From NCBI RefSeq assembly GCF_000621485.1, contig NZ_JHYF01000006.1, forward strand, positions 248,001 to 312,000: DNA of 64,000 bases. The letters are read 5' to 3'. The number at the start of each line of letters is the position of its first letter. Positions within the stretch are counted from its first letter, which is position 1. This document shows, one piece after another, positions 46,423 through 56,442 of the stretch. The notes under the pieces were generated by a model, which was not told where the DNA came from, searched no databases, and saw only the letters and a list, made by a program, of their open reading frames with translations. Position numbers and translations under genes: made by a program. This DNA comes from Alkaliphilus transvaalensis ATCC 700919. Lineage in GTDB: Bacteria > Bacillota > Clostridia > Peptostreptococcales > Natronincolaceae.

Positions 46423-46568
46423 TAAAAATTTAGTATACTATTAAGATAAGAACCTTTTAGTTAAAGGCAACTATATTTAATAATAAAATTTGATGTAAAG
46501 AATAGAAGGATTATATTACATAGCAACAAAAATAGGATGCTAGAAGGATTAAATAGGAGAAATCGATT

Positions 46569-47549
46569 ATGAAAGAAAAAATACTTGAAGCCCTCTATCA
46601 AAAAAAAGGAAGTTACATTTCTGGAGAAGAACTAGCAGAAAAATTTAATGTCTCTAGAACGGCAATTTGGAAACAAATAAATTTATTAAAAAAATCAGGT
46701 CATAAAATTGAGACGGCCAATAAAAAGGGCTATCGAATAGTAGCAAACGACGAAAAATTAGTTGCTGTAGAATTAATACAAAGATTAGAAACTAAGGTAA
46801 TTGGCCAAAAGATGATTTGTCTTGATACGATTGATTCTACCAATAATTATGCTAAGAAAATAGCTAAAGAGGCTGAAGATGGAACTGTTGTTATTAGCGA
46901 TGAACAGGTTGGTGGAAGAGGCAGACTTGGACGGAACTGGTCTTCGCCAAAAGGTGAAGGGATTTGGATGTCCATTATTCTTAAACCAGATATTCCACCT
47001 ACAGAAGGATCAAAAATGACTCAGATAGCAGCTGCAGCTGTATGTCAGGCCATTAGAGCTACTACAGGTCTAGATGTTTTAATTAAATGGCCCAATGACA
47101 TCATTTTAAATGGTAAGAAAGTTTGTGGTATTTTAATCGAGATGTCAGGGGAACTTAATCAAGTGGAATACATTATCGTTGGTATTGGTGTGAATGTTAA
47201 TATTAAGGCATTTCCTGAAGAAATTTTAGATAAAGCTACTTCCCTATATTTAGAAAAAAAACAATCCCTCCAACGAAAGGAGCTTATACTTTCGATTTTA
47301 CAGGAATTTGAAAAACTGTTCGAAAATTATACAGTAGGTGAAGGATTGGCTTCAACGATTGAAGTATGTAGAAAGTACTCTGCGATGATAGGCAAAGAAA
47401 TTCGACTAATTCAAGGAAACCGAGAAGAGAGTGTCCTAGCTTTAGACATAACCGAAGAGGGTATACTGAAGATAAAACGTGAAAATGGTGAAGAAGATCT
47501 AATCTTATCGGGAGAAGTATCAATTCGAGGGAAAAATGGTTATATATAA
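46569..47549 (+). CDS. birA: Biotin--protein ligase and biotin repressor
   Basis: A 326-residue bifunctional BirA. The N-terminal winged helix (about residues 1-60, SGEELAEKFNVSRTAIWKQI) binds DNA. The ligase domain has the biotin/AMP loop GRGRLGRNWSSPKGEGIWMS (about 116-135) and KWPNDIILNGKKVCGILIE. The likely client in this window is the biotin carrier encoded 1.4 kb upstream. In clostridia birA often lies close to coaX; here an 11-kb catabolic block separates it from panT-coaX. Confidence 0.95.
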   Translation: MKEKILEALYQKKGSYISGEELAEKFNVSRTAIWKQINLLKKSGHKIETANKKGYRIVANDEKLVAVELIQRLETKVIGQKMICLDTIDSTNNYAKKIAKEAEDGTVVISDEQVGGRGRLGRNWSSPKGEGIWMSIILKPDIPPTEGSKMTQIAAAAVCQAIRATTGLDVLIKWPNDIILNGKKVCGILIEMSGELNQVEYIIVGIGVNVNIKAFPEEILDKATSLYLEKKQSLQRKELILSILQEFEKLFENYTVGEGLASTIEVCRKYSAMIGKEIRLIQGNREESVLALDITEEGILKIKRENGEEDLILSGEVSIRGKNGYI

Positions 47550-47647
47550 AAAAGTTAGTATTGTGTTGGCCTTTAAGGTTATAATTTAACTATAGTTGTA
47601 TATTTTTATTTGGAAGAAACCAATGGGCTTTTTTAAAATGGCAATAT

Positions 47648-47663
47648 TGGTATAGAACTTGCA
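47648..47663 (+). promoter_or_regulatory. Sigma-54 promoter of the thiolase gene
   Basis: TGGTATAGAACTTGCA: GG and GC are 10 bp apart, as in TGGCAC-N5-TTGCA. The -24 half deviates (TGGTAT), and the -12 half is exact. It lies 52 bp before the GTG start. Confidence 0.75.
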
Positions 47664-47715
47664 TTATTTTTAACTATCATTATATATTAAATAAAATACA
47701 TAAGGAGGAGTTAAA

Positions 47716-48894
47716 GTGAAGGAAATCGTTATCGCAAGTGCAGTAAGAACCCCGATAGGAAATTATGGAGGAGCATTGGCCAGTGTTTCGGCTGTAGATT
47801 TGGGAGCATTAGCTATTAAAGAAGCCTTAAACAGAGCAAATGTTAAACCAGAGTTAGTAGATGAAGTTTATATGGGTTGTATATTACAAGCAGGTTTAGG
47901 GCAAGGAGTTGCAAGACAAGCTTCAATAAAAGCAGGAATCCCTTCTGGTGTACCTGCAACTACAATTAATATGTTATGTGGGTCTGGTTTAAGAACAGTT
48001 TCCTTAGCAGCACAAACCATCATTGCAGGAGATAATGATATTGTAGTGGTTGGGGGAACAGAGAACATGAGTCAAGCTCCCTACCTTCTACCTAAGGCAA
48101 GATGGGGAGTAAGAATGGGTCATGATAAGTTAATTGATTCCATGATTCATGATGCATTAACTGATGCTTTCCACGATTATCACATGGGGATGACAGCTGA
48201 AAACTTAGTTGAAAAGTATGGTCTTACTAGAGAAGAGCAAGATCAATTTGCATCAGAAAGTCAAAATAAGGCTGAAAGAGCAATGGCAGAGGGAAAATTC
48301 AAAGAAGAAATTATTCCTGTAACAATTCCTCAAAGAAAGGGAGATCCAATTGTAGTTGATACAGATGAGTTTCCTAAAGCAGGAGTTACAGCTGAGAAGT
48401 TAGGTAAGCTTAAGCCAGCTTTTAAGAAGGATGGCAGTGTAACAGCAGCAAACGCTTCAGGGATTAATGATGGAGCAGCGGCTCTAGTTATTATGACAAA
48501 AGAAAAGGCTGATGAATTAGGAATAAAACCACTAGCTACAATAGCTTCTTATGCAAATGCTGGAGTTGAGCCTTCAATCATGGGAATTGGCCCAGTGCCT
48601 GCTACCCAAAAAGCCTTACAAAAAGCTAATCTAACATTAGAAGATATAGACTTAATTGAAGCTAATGAAGCCTTTGCAGCTCAAGCGCTGGCAGTTGGTA
48701 GAGAATTAAACTGGATAGCTGATAAAGTTAATGTTAATGGAGGCGCAATTGCACTAGGGCATCCAGTTGGAGCCAGTGGGGCAAGGATTCTAGTAACATT
48801 ACTTCATGAAATGAAAAGAAGAGAGTCAGTTTATGGATTAGCAACCTTATGTATTGGCGGAGGTATGGGAACAGCAGTGATTGTTAAAAGATAA
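47716..48894 (+). CDS. thlA: Acetyl-CoA C-acetyltransferase (thiolase)
   Basis: A 392-residue thiolase interconverting two acetyl-CoA and acetoacetyl-CoA. The active-site residues are Cys88 (NMLCGSGL), His349 ([10 protein letters not shown]) and Cys379 (TLCIGGGMG), standard spacing for biosynthetic-type thiolases. GTG start with AAGGAGGAG upstream. It has its own sigma-54 promoter, so it belongs with the downstream 3-hydroxybutyryl-CoA genes. In degradation it would cleave acetoacetyl-CoA. Followed by a terminator. Confidence 0.95.
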   Translation: MKEIVIASAVRTPIGNYGGALASVSAVDLGALAIKEALNRANVKPELVDEVYMGCILQAGLGQGVARQASIKAGIPSGVPATTINMLCGSGLRTVSLAAQTIIAGDNDIVVVGGTENMSQAPYLLPKARWGVRMGHDKLIDSMIHDALTDAFHDYHMGMTAENLVEKYGLTREEQDQFASESQNKAERAMAEGKFKEEIIPVTIPQRKGDPIVVDTDEFPKAGVTAEKLGKLKPAFKKDGSVTAANASGINDGAAALVIMTKEKADELGIKPLATIASYANAGVEPSIMGIGPVPATQKALQKANLTLEDIDLIEANEAFAAQALAVGRELNWIADKVNVNGGAIALGHPVGASGARILVTLLHEMKRRESVYGLATLCIGGGMGTAVIVKR

Positions 48895-48916
48895 TAGCTA
48901 AATAAGATGGTTGCTT

Positions 48917-48952
48917 AAGCAAAGAATCTAACATAAAGGTTCTTTGCTTTTT
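48917..48952 (+). terminator. Terminator of the thiolase gene
   Basis: AAGCAAAGAA (48917-48926) with TTCTTTGCTT (48940-48949), then TTT. Confidence 0.85.
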
Positions 48953-49002
48953 CTATAAAAACTGATATATTAAAAAATAAACAATCAATAGGGGGTGAAG
49001 AC

Positions 49003-50490
49003 GTGAATAATAAAAGTAAAAAGTTAAAGTATAGAGACCTCAATCTTATTGAAAAAATTGACTTTGATTCAGAAGAAAGAAGAAATGATGCAGAGTTTCT
49101 TTTAAATTTATATAAGGACATATTTAATATTACCTACAACTGGCTAGTAGTCGTAGATGAAGAAGGTTATATTATCATGATTAACAAGCGATATTGTGAC
49201 TTCTTAGGAGTAGATCAAGAGGAAGCCATCGGTAGCCATGTTACAGATATTATAGATAATACTAGAATGCATATTGTTGTAAAAACAGGACAAAAAGAGA
49301 TCGGGGATATCCAAGAAATCAAAGGAAATCAAATGATAGCTGACCGAATCCCTATATTTAGAAATGGTAAGCTAATTGGAGGACTAGGAACGGTAATCTT
49401 TAAAAATCTTGTAGAATTTGATGTATACGTAAAAAATATATTAAAGATGGAAAAGGAGTTGGAGTTCTACAAGAAGGAATTAAAGAAGGCCCTTGGTGGA
49501 AACTATAACTTTGATAATATTGTTGGAAGCAGTAGTAGTATAAAGCAGGTAAAAGAACTGGCAAAAAAAGTTGCTGCAAGCAAGTCTAACGTCTTACTAT
49601 TAGGGGAGAGCGGAACAGGTAAAGAGTTATTTGCCCATGCCATTCATAATGCCAGTTCTAGGGGAGAATACCCATTAATAAAAGTGAACTGTGGGGCTAT
49701 CCCATCAGAACTAATAGAATCTGAACTGTTTGGCTATGAGCACGGCGCTTTTACTGGTGCGAAAAAGGGTGGGAAGCCAGGGAAGTTCGAGTTGGCAAAT
49801 AACAGTACAATTTTTTTGGATGAGATTGGAGACCTCCCCCTAAATATGCAAGTAAAAATACTACGAGTATTGCAAGAACGGGAAATTGAGCGGGTAGGGG
49901 GAACAAAGAGCTATAAGGTAGATGTTAGGGTAATTGCTGCAACAAATAAAAACCTTCAGGATATGATGGAAAAAAATGTTTTTAGAGAAGACTTGTATTA
50001 TCGTCTTAATGTCATTAGTATTAATATTCCTCCCCTAAGGGAACGAAAGGAAGATATTGCTTTAATTGCTAACCATTTATTAAAAAAGTTGGCAGGAGAA
50101 ATGGATCGCCATGTTACAGAGATTTCACCAGCGGCTATCCAAGCATTAAAAAATTATCACTGGCCGGGAAATATTAGAGAATTAGCTAACTTAATAGAAA
50201 GGGCTTTAAACTTAGTAGAAAAAGAAGCCATGATTACACTAGAGCATTTACCCTATTATATTAGAAAAAGTATAGAAGTCATCACTGGTAGCTCCAAGAT
50301 GCTCCCCCTAGAAGGTAATGAAAATACAACGCTAAAGGAAATTGTTGAAGAAGTAGAAAGGAAAACCATTAGTCAGGCATTACAAGAGACTGGCGGGAAT
50401 AAATATCAAACCTCCATCAAGCTTGGAATAAGTCGGACAAGTTTGTACGAGAAAATAAAAAAATATGGATTAGAAATGTTAATAAAGTGA
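49003..50490 (+). CDS. Sigma-54-dependent activator with PAS sensor
   Basis: A 495-residue enhancer-binding protein. A PAS domain (about 40-145, WLVVVDEEGYIIMINKRYCD) is followed by an AAA+ domain with Walker A GESGTGKE (about 201-208), the sigma-54 contact loop GAFTGA (about 248-253) and Walker B TIFLDEIGDL, and ends in a Fis-type helix-turn-helix (about 455-490). No receiver domain, so it senses a small molecule or redox state through PAS. GTG start after GGGGTGAAG. It lies among four sigma-54 promoters and is the obvious activator. It has no -24/-12 site of its own that I can see. Confidence 0.95.
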   Translation: MNNKSKKLKYRDLNLIEKIDFDSEERRNDAEFLLNLYKDIFNITYNWLVVVDEEGYIIMINKRYCDFLGVDQEEAIGSHVTDIIDNTRMHIVVKTGQKEIGDIQEIKGNQMIADRIPIFRNGKLIGGLGTVIFKNLVEFDVYVKNILKMEKELEFYKKELKKALGGNYNFDNIVGSSSSIKQVKELAKKVAASKSNVLLLGESGTGKELFAHAIHNASSRGEYPLIKVNCGAIPSELIESELFGYEHGAFTGAKKGGKPGKFELANNSTIFLDEIGDLPLNMQVKILRVLQEREIERVGGTKSYKVDVRVIAATNKNLQDMMEKNVFREDLYYRLNVISINIPPLRERKEDIALIANHLLKKLAGEMDRHVTEISPAAIQALKNYHWPGNIRELANLIERALNLVEKEAMITLEHLPYYIRKSIEVITGSSKMLPLEGNENTTLKEIVEEVERKTISQALQETGGNKYQTSIKLGISRTSLYEKIKKYGLEMLIK

Positions 50491-50492
50491 AC

Positions 50493-50513
50493 AGTGTAAA
50501 GAAAGTGAACACT
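50493..50513. promoter_or_regulatory. Candidate activator binding site A (21-bp inverted repeat)
   Basis: AGTGT, 11 bp (AAAGAAAGTGA), ACACT. It begins 3 bp after the activator stop codon and 213 bp before the -24/-12 site at 50726. Near-identical to sites B and C. Confidence 0.6.
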
Positions 50514-50606
50514 CTTAATAATAAATACTATTATTTAATGTTAAATACTAAAAACTCAATATTCAGTAAGAAGATTATCTACTATTGGTTGATAACATAG
50601 GATGAT

Positions 50607-50627
50607 AGTGTAAAGAAAATGAACAGT
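50607..50627. promoter_or_regulatory. Candidate activator binding site B
   Basis: AGTGT, 11 bp (AAAGAAAATGA), ACAGT. It differs from site A at three or fewer of 21 positions and lies 99 bp before the -24/-12 site at 50726, a normal enhancer distance. Confidence 0.6.
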
Positions 50628-50725
50628 AAATTTGATGAGGTAGTTATAGAGCCTCCTTTCAGTTTTCTGAAAATTTTATAATGTAAGTCTTGAATTGCTT
50701 AGCTTCTGTTTATGAAGCATAAAAA

Positions 50726-50741
50726 TGGCATAAAGATTGCA
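50726..50741 (+). promoter_or_regulatory. Sigma-54 promoter of the CoA-transferase operon
   Basis: TGGCATAAAGATTGCA matches the -24/-12 consensus with correct 10-bp GG-GC spacing, 39 bp before the TTG start. Confidence 0.9.
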
Positions 50742-50780
50742 TTATAAAAAAGACAGATAAAATTGAAGGGAGGATTTATT

Positions 50781-52334
50781 TTGGCACCTAAATTTATAAC
50801 AGCAGATGAGGCAGCAAAATTAATTGAATCAAATAGCAGTATAGCAACTGGAGGGTTTGTTGGTAATGCTGTTCCAGAAGAATTAGAAATAGCTTTGGAA
50901 AAAAGATTTTTAGAAACAAGCGAACCACAGAATCTAACCCTAATTTATGCAGCTGGACAAGGCGACGGAAAAGACAGAGGGTTAAATCATTTAGGCCATG
51001 AAGGACTATTGAAAAGGGTAATTGGTGGTCATTGGGGTTTAGTTCCCAAAATTCAAAAACTAGCTTTTGAAAATAAGATTGAGGCTTACAACTTTCCTCA
51101 GGGTTCAATTTCTCATTTGTTTAGAGATATCGCAGCTAATAAGCCAGGTACAATCACAAGGGTGGGGTTAAAAACCTTTGTCGACCCTAGAAATGGTGGA
51201 GGAAAACTAAACGATTCTACTAAGGAAGATATGGTGGAATTAGTTAATTTATTAGGAAAAGAGTATCTACTGTATAAAGCATTTCCTATTGATTTTGCCT
51301 TTATAAGAGGAACCTATGCTGATGAAAATGGAAACGTTACCATGGAAAAAGAAGCTGGGTCACTAGAAGTACTTTCTATTGCTCAGGCATGTAAGAACTC
51401 TGGTGGAAAGGTAATTGTTCAAGTTGAAAAAGTAGTGAAAAATGGAACACTAGACCCAAAACTAGTTAAAATACCAGGTATTTATGTAGATTCTATTGTT
51501 GAAGTAGAAGATATGAAAAATCATATGCAAACTTTTGCTGAAGCCTATAACTCGAGTTATACAGGAGCAACAAAGGTACCAATAACATCTGTAAAGCCGA
51601 TGACATTAGATGAAAGAAAAATTATCGCTAGAAGAGCAGCTATGGAATTAGTTCCAAGTGCAGTAGTTAACTTAGGAATTGGAATGCCAGAGGGAGTAGC
51701 TATGGTTGCCAACGAAGAGGGAATTGGAAATCAAATGGTACTAACGGTAGAACCTGGGCCAATTGGTGGTATACCTGCAGGTGGATTAAGTTTCGGTGCA
51801 GCAATCAATCCAGAGGCAATTATTGATCAACCATACCAATTTGATTTTTACGATGGTGGCGGATTAGATGTAGCCTTCTTAGGGTTAGCCCAATGTGATT
51901 CAATAGGAAATATTAATGTAAGTAAATTTGGACCTAAAATTGCTGGAGCAGGTGGCTTTATTAACATCACTCAAAATGCAAAGAAGGTTATTTTCTGTGG
52001 TACCTTTACTGCTGGCGGTTTAGATATAGAAATCAACGATGGAAAATTAAATATTAAGCAGGAAGGTAAAGTGAAGAAATTCATTTCACAAGTTGAACAT
52101 ATTACCTTTAGTGGTGAATATGCCATAGAGACAGAGCAGACGGTTATTTATATAACTGAAAGGGCCGTTTTCCACCTAAACAAAGATGGTATTATTTTAA
52201 CTGAAATTGCACCAGGCGTAGATTTACAAAAAGATGTATTAGATCAAATGGAGTTTGCACCTACAATTAGTTCCGACTTAAAAATAATGGACTCCAAAAT
52301 TTTTGGTAGTGAGAAAATGGGTTTAAGTATTTAA
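50781..52334 (+). CDS. Acyl-CoA:acetate CoA-transferase (fused AtoDA/Pct type)
   Basis: A 517-residue family I CoA-transferase with both halves fused. The catalytic Glu (about 323) lies in [10 protein letters not shown], the pattern of propionate CoA-transferase and YdiF. The first half carries [14 protein letters not shown]. It activates a carboxylate with CoA from acetyl-CoA or another acyl-CoA; by context the substrate could be 3-hydroxybutyrate. The start is TTG 50781 with GGGAGG upstream; an in-frame TTG at 50763 overlaps the ribosome site. First gene of a three-gene sigma-54 operon. Confidence 0.9.
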   Translation: MAPKFITADEAAKLIESNSSIATGGFVGNAVPEELEIALEKRFLETSEPQNLTLIYAAGQGDGKDRGLNHLGHEGLLKRVIGGHWGLVPKIQKLAFENKIEAYNFPQGSISHLFRDIAANKPGTITRVGLKTFVDPRNGGGKLNDSTKEDMVELVNLLGKEYLLYKAFPIDFAFIRGTYADENGNVTMEKEAGSLEVLSIAQACKNSGGKVIVQVEKVVKNGTLDPKLVKIPGIYVDSIVEVEDMKNHMQTFAEAYNSSYTGATKVPITSVKPMTLDERKIIARRAAMELVPSAVVNLGIGMPEGVAMVANEEGIGNQMVLTVEPGPIGGIPAGGLSFGAAINPEAIIDQPYQFDFYDGGGLDVAFLGLAQCDSIGNINVSKFGPKIAGAGGFINITQNAKKVIFCGTFTAGGLDIEINDGKLNIKQEGKVKKFISQVEHITFSGEYAIETEQTVIYITERAVFHLNKDGIILTEIAPGVDLQKDVLDQMEFAPTISSDLKIMDSKIFGSEKMGLSI

Positions 52335-52369
52335 AAAAGTTAATGTAACTAAAAATTGGAGGGAAGAAA

Positions 52370-53671
52370 ATGATCGGAATTGTTATTGGGTTATTTTTAT
52401 TAATGTTTTTAGCCTATAAAGGTATGTCTATTATTTGGGTTGCCCCAATTGCGGCCCTAGTTGTTGCTTTAACAGGTGGGCTTGAACTATTACCAGCCTA
52501 TACTGAGGTTTATATGGGTGGGTTAGTTGGTTTTGCAAAATCATGGTTTCCGGCCTTCTTACTAGGGGCTATCTTCGGTAAAGTTATGGATGAGTCAGGA
52601 GCAGCCCGTTCAGTAGCCTACTGGATGACCAAGATTATAGGTAAAAAATTTGCAATAGCAGCTGTAGTAGTGGCATGCGCAATCTTAACCTATGGTGGGG
52701 TATCCTTATTCGTAGTTGTATTTGCCATCTATCCGTTAGCGGTAGCACTTTTCAGAGAGGCTAATATTTCTAGAAAACTAATTCCTGGGGCGATTGCACT
52801 AGGTTCCTTTACCTTTACCATGACTGCTTTACCAGGAACACCGCAAATACAAAACTTAATTCCGATGGAATATTTCGGTACAACTCCAACTGCAGCTCCT
52901 ATAATGGGTATCGCAGGGGCTTTAGTAATGTTCGGTGGTGGATTAGCGTGGTTACACTATAGACAAAATAAATTGACTGCAGCAGGAGAAGTTTTTGTTG
53001 AATTAGATAAAAAAGTTGAAGAGGTAGATACTAAAAAATTACCAAGTCCTATTTTATCTGCTATACCTTTAGTATTAGTTATTACGATATTAAATGTTTT
53101 TACAAAAGATTTACCAGCTGCACAACAGGTAATACCACCATTAGTAGTTGGTATTCTTGCAACTATACTATTAAACTTTAAGAGATTACCTAAAATTATT
53201 GAAACAATCAACTCTGGAGCGGCTGGTTCTGTGCTTGCAATTATAAATACCAGTGCTGCTGTAGGTTTCGGAACAGTAGTAAGGGCGGTACCAGGGTTTA
53301 CAACGTTAACTGATTTTGTATTAGGGATTCCAGGTAATCCATTAATTTCTCAATCGGTGGCTGTAAACGTTTTAGCCGGGGCTACGGGTTCAGCTTCAGG
53401 TGGTTTAGGCATAGCCTTGGCTGCCCTTGGTGAAAAATATATGGAGATAGCTGCCACAACAGGAATCTCTCCAGCAGCCTTCCATAGAATTGCTGCTATG
53501 TCTAGTGGTGGGTTAGATACATTACCCCATAATGGTGCAGTATTAACACTATTAGCAGTAACAGCAATGACCCATAAAGATTCTTATAAGGATATTTTTA
53601 TGGTTGGTACCATTATTCCAGTTTTCTCAGTTATAGTTGGTATCATTCTTGCAAGTATAGGTATAGTGTAA
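52370..53671 (+). CDS. GntP-family permease
   Basis: A 433-residue membrane protein with about 12 helices of the gluconate:H+ symporter (GntP) family. Segments KSWFPAFLLGAIFGKVMDESG, split at the glycine, and GGLDTLPHNGAVLTLLAVT near the end are typical. Beyond gluconate, members next to 3-hydroxybutyrate genes carry hydroxy acids, so 3-hydroxybutyrate import is likely here; this is inferred from context. GGAGGGAAG precedes ATG. It lies between the CoA-transferase and the SDR gene. Confidence 0.88.
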   Translation: MIGIVIGLFLLMFLAYKGMSIIWVAPIAALVVALTGGLELLPAYTEVYMGGLVGFAKSWFPAFLLGAIFGKVMDESGAARSVAYWMTKIIGKKFAIAAVVVACAILTYGGVSLFVVVFAIYPLAVALFREANISRKLIPGAIALGSFTFTMTALPGTPQIQNLIPMEYFGTTPTAAPIMGIAGALVMFGGGLAWLHYRQNKLTAAGEVFVELDKKVEEVDTKKLPSPILSAIPLVLVITILNVFTKDLPAAQQVIPPLVVGILATILLNFKRLPKIIETINSGAAGSVLAIINTSAAVGFGTVVRAVPGFTTLTDFVLGIPGNPLISQSVAVNVLAGATGSASGGLGIALAALGEKYMEIAATTGISPAAFHRIAAMSSGGLDTLPHNGAVLTLLAVTAMTHKDSYKDIFMVGTIIPVFSVIVGIILASIGIV

Positions 53672-53746
53672 GAAGCAATACTATAACTAGCTAAAGCGAT
53701 AGTATTGTAACATAAATATTTTTAAATTAATTGGAGGCGATTGATA

Positions 53747-54487
53747 ATGAGGTTAAAAGGTAAGGTTGCGGTAATCACAGGATCTACTTCTGGGATTGGT
53801 AAGGCATCAATTAAAAGATTCGCTGAAGAGGGTGCAAAGGTAGTTGTATGGGGTACTAGAAATGAAGATGTAGACGCTGTTACAAGTGAAATTGCCAGTA
53901 CAGGAGCTGAAGTTTTAGGAGTTGTAGCTAACGTAGTTAAGCCAGAAGAAGTAAATGCAGCGATAGGAAAAATTATTGATCAATTTGGAAGAATTGATAT
54001 TTTAGTTAATAATGCAGGTATTACGGCAGATGCCCAATTAGTAAAAATGACTGAAGATCAATTTGATAATGTAATTGCTGTAAACCTTAAGGGTGTTTAT
54101 AATTGTGGACAGGCTGCTGCAAAAATTATGGCAGAACAAGGTAGTGGAGTAATTATCAATGTTTCATCTGTAGTTGGAATTTACGGAAACTTTGGTCAAA
54201 CTAATTACGCTGCAACTAAGTTTGGAGTAATTGGAATGACTAAAACTTGGGCTAAAGAGCTTGGTAGAAAAGGTGTTAGAGTAAACGCAGTAGCACCAGG
54301 ATTTATTGTAACAGAAATGACAGCTAAAATGCCTGAAAAAGTACTTGATATAATGAAGGGTAAATCACCGCTTAACTCCCTTGGTGAGCCTTCAGATATT
54401 GCAAATGCCTTCTTATACCTAGCTTCAGATGAGGCTAAGTTTGTAACTGGAACTGTATTATCAGTTGATGGTGGGGCTGTTCTTTAA
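53747..54487 (+). CDS. SDR-family 3-ketoacyl-CoA/ACP reductase, (R)-specific type
   Basis: A 246-residue short-chain dehydrogenase like FabG and PhaB. Nucleotide loop TGSTSGIG (about 10-17), NNAG, and the catalytic Ser141-Tyr154-Lys158 are present, with the closing SVDGGAVL. FabG and PhaB act on (R)-3-hydroxyacyl esters. In this operon, oxidation of (R)-3-hydroxybutyryl-CoA to acetoacetyl-CoA is the natural role, as no fatty acid genes are nearby. GGAGGCG supports ATG 53747 over TTG 53741. NAD or NADP preference is not clear. Confidence 0.85.
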   Translation: MRLKGKVAVITGSTSGIGKASIKRFAEEGAKVVVWGTRNEDVDAVTSEIASTGAEVLGVVANVVKPEEVNAAIGKIIDQFGRIDILVNNAGITADAQLVKMTEDQFDNVIAVNLKGVYNCGQAAAKIMAEQGSGVIINVSSVVGIYGNFGQTNYAATKFGVIGMTKTWAKELGRKGVRVNAVAPGFIVTEMTAKMPEKVLDIMKGKSPLNSLGEPSDIANAFLYLASDEAKFVTGTVLSVDGGAVL

Positions 54488-54495
54488 TAGATAAA

Positions 54496-54516
54496 AGTGT
54501 TCAGAAAATAGACACT
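54496..54516. promoter_or_regulatory. Candidate activator binding site C
   Basis: AGTGT, 11 bp (TCAGAAAATAG), ACACT, with the same spacing and the same central AGAAA as sites A and B. It lies 279 bp before the -24/-12 site at 54795. Confidence 0.6.
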
Positions 54517-54562
54517 GTAGTAAAATAATACAGACATTTAAAAATCCTATAGATAAAAGATT

Positions 54563-54595
54563 AAGACTGTACTAAAATTAGTACAGTCTTTTTTT
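54563..54595 (+). terminator. Terminator of the CoA-transferase-gntP-SDR operon
   Basis: AAGACTGTACTAA (54563-54575) with TTAGTACAGTCTT (54578-54590), then a T run. The rest of the 362-bp gap (54488-54849) holds site C and the next sigma-54 promoter; nothing else is seen. Confidence 0.85.
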
Positions 54596-54794
54596 GATCT
54601 TAAGGAAATTAATATATTATTATGATTTGAGTTGATTTAAATTGATAGATAATTAACTAACGAAAATTCAAGAAAAAATAAATGTTAAAGAGGCTATGTA
54701 TTGGATTGAGTATTGAAAAATCAAATAAATAAAAGAAAGTTACGAAAAATTTTACTTAAAATATTGTTAAAAATATATCTATTTTAAGGAAAAT

Positions 54795-54810
54795 TGGCAC
54801 GGATATTGCG
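54795..54810 (+). promoter_or_regulatory. Sigma-54 promoter of the hydratase-acd-etf operon
   Basis: TGGCACGGATATTGCG: an exact TGGCAC -24 element and TTGC -12 with 10-bp GG-GC spacing, 39 bp before the GTG start. Confidence 0.92.
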
Positions 54811-54849
54811 TTAATGTTTAGATGATAACGAAAATAAGGGGGCTTAATT

Positions 54850-55266
54850 GTGAAAGGAAAAACAATATCTCAAATTCAGTTGGGAGATCGGGCTTCATTT
54901 CAAAAAACCATTACCGAGACAGATGTGTATTTATATGCTGGCATCACAGGCGATCTAAATCCAGCCCATATAAATGAAAGCTATGCAAAGAATACCTTCT
55001 TTCAAGGAAGAATTGTCCATGGAATTTTGACATCTGGTCTAATTTCTGCTGTTCTAGGAACACAATTACCAGGGCCGGGAACAATCTACATTTCTCAAGA
55101 CTTAAAATTCCATGCCCCAGTAAGATTCGCGGATACAATCATCGCAGAAGTTGAAGCAATAGAGATCGTAGTAGAAAAAAATCGAGTAAAGTTCAGTACC
55201 GTATGTCGAAATCAAAATGAAGAAGTTGTTTTGTCGGGCATAGCAACTGTAATGCCCCCCAAATAA
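54850..55266 (+). CDS. MaoC-family (R)-specific enoyl-CoA hydratase
   Basis: A 138-residue hot-dog-fold hydratase 2 (PhaJ/MaoC type). The catalytic pair is Asp35 and His40 in ITGDLNPAHIN. Such enzymes interconvert (R)-3-hydroxyacyl-CoA and trans-2-enoyl-CoA, here probably (R)-3-hydroxybutyryl-CoA and crotonyl-CoA. GTG start with AGGGGG upstream. It is first in the operon with acyl-CoA dehydrogenase and EtfBA, whereas the usual clostridial operon has the (S)-specific Crt and Hbd instead. Confidence 0.9.
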   Translation: MKGKTISQIQLGDRASFQKTITETDVYLYAGITGDLNPAHINESYAKNTFFQGRIVHGILTSGLISAVLGTQLPGPGTIYISQDLKFHAPVRFADTIIAEVEAIEIVVEKNRVKFSTVCRNQNEEVVLSGIATVMPPK

Positions 55267-55287
55267 TAAAGTTAAGGAGGTCAAGTG

Positions 55288-56427
55288 ATGAATTTTAATT
55301 TATCAAAGGAACATATCATGCTACAAAAATTGTATAAGGAGTTTTCTGATCATGAGGTAAAGCCTCTAGCAGAAGAAATCGATGAAAAGGAAGTTTTTCC
55401 GATAGATACTGTAAGGAAATTAAAAGAGTGTGGATTTATGGGTATACCTTTTCCGAAAGCCTACGGGGGAGCTGGAGCTGACCAACTGGCCTATGCAATG
55501 GCAGTGGAGGCGTTATCTAAGGTTTGTGCCACCACAGGTGTAATTGTTTCAGCCCATACTTCATTATGTGCTGCTCCGATATTTGAATTTGGTACAGAAG
55601 AACAAAAACAAAAATATCTAATACCTTTGGCAAAGGGAGAAAAATTAGGGGCCTTTGGTTTAACAGAGGCAAATGCAGGAACAGATGCATCGGCCCAACA
55701 AACAATTGCCATTTTAGAGGGGGACCATTACCTAATTAATGGATCGAAAATATTTATTACTAATGCAGGTTATGCAGATATTTATATTATCATGGCCATG
55801 ACTGATAAATCTCAAGGCACAAGGGGAATTTCAGCCTTTATTGTTGAGGCTGACACAGAGGGATTTTCCGTTGGTAAAAAAGAAGCCAAGTTAGGGATCA
55901 AAGGGTCTGCCACTTGTGAATTAATCTTAGAAAATTGTAGAATTCCAAAAGAAAACCTTTTAGGTAAAGAGGGGAAAGGTTTTAGTATAGCCATGAAGAC
56001 CTTAGATGGGGGTAGAATTGGAATAGCCGCCCAAGCCTTAGGAATCGCTCAAGGAGCTTTGGATGAAACCGTTGCTTATGTTAAAGAAAGAAAACAGTTT
56101 GGCAAACCATTGTCCTATTTTCAAAATACACAATTTCAATTGGCAGATATGGACACCAAGGTGGAAGCTGCAAGACTGTTAGTGTACAAAGCTGCCTTTA
56201 ATAAAACTATGGGGCTTCCCTACTCTAAGGAAGCTGCTATGGCGAAACTCTTTGCTTCAGAAACAGCAATGGAGGTAACCACAAAAGCAGTACAGCTTCA
56301 TGGAGGGTATGGCTATACAAGGGAATATCCTGTGGAGAGAATGATGAGGGATGCTAAAATTACAGAGATTTATGAAGGGACGTCTGAGGTTCAAAGGATG
56401 GTTATTTCAGCCCAGTTATTAAAATAA
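55288..56427 (+). CDS. Acyl-CoA dehydrogenase, short-chain (butyryl-CoA type)
   Basis: A 379-residue flavoprotein. FAD-binding [24 protein letters not shown] and the catalytic base Glu363 in [13 protein letters not shown] match short-chain acyl-CoA dehydrogenases. With EtfBA next, reduction of crotonyl-CoA to butyryl-CoA is expected in a fermenter. AAGGAGG at 55274-55280 fixes ATG 55288 over GTG 55285. Confidence 0.92.
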   Translation: MNFNLSKEHIMLQKLYKEFSDHEVKPLAEEIDEKEVFPIDTVRKLKECGFMGIPFPKAYGGAGADQLAYAMAVEALSKVCATTGVIVSAHTSLCAAPIFEFGTEEQKQKYLIPLAKGEKLGAFGLTEANAGTDASAQQTIAILEGDHYLINGSKIFITNAGYADIYIIMAMTDKSQGTRGISAFIVEADTEGFSVGKKEAKLGIKGSATCELILENCRIPKENLLGKEGKGFSIAMKTLDGGRIGIAAQALGIAQGALDETVAYVKERKQFGKPLSYFQNTQFQLADMDTKVEAARLLVYKAAFNKTMGLPYSKEAAMAKLFASETAMEVTTKAVQLHGGYGYTREYPVERMMRDAKITEIYEGTSEVQRMVISAQLLK

Positions 56428-56442
56428 AGGAGGACATATAGT

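Noticed and set aside
47716-54487. Polyhydroxybutyrate synthesis cluster
   Set aside because: Thiolase, reductase and hydratase could suit it, but no polymerase (phaC), phasin or granule protein gene is present, and a permease and CoA-transferase point to catabolism.
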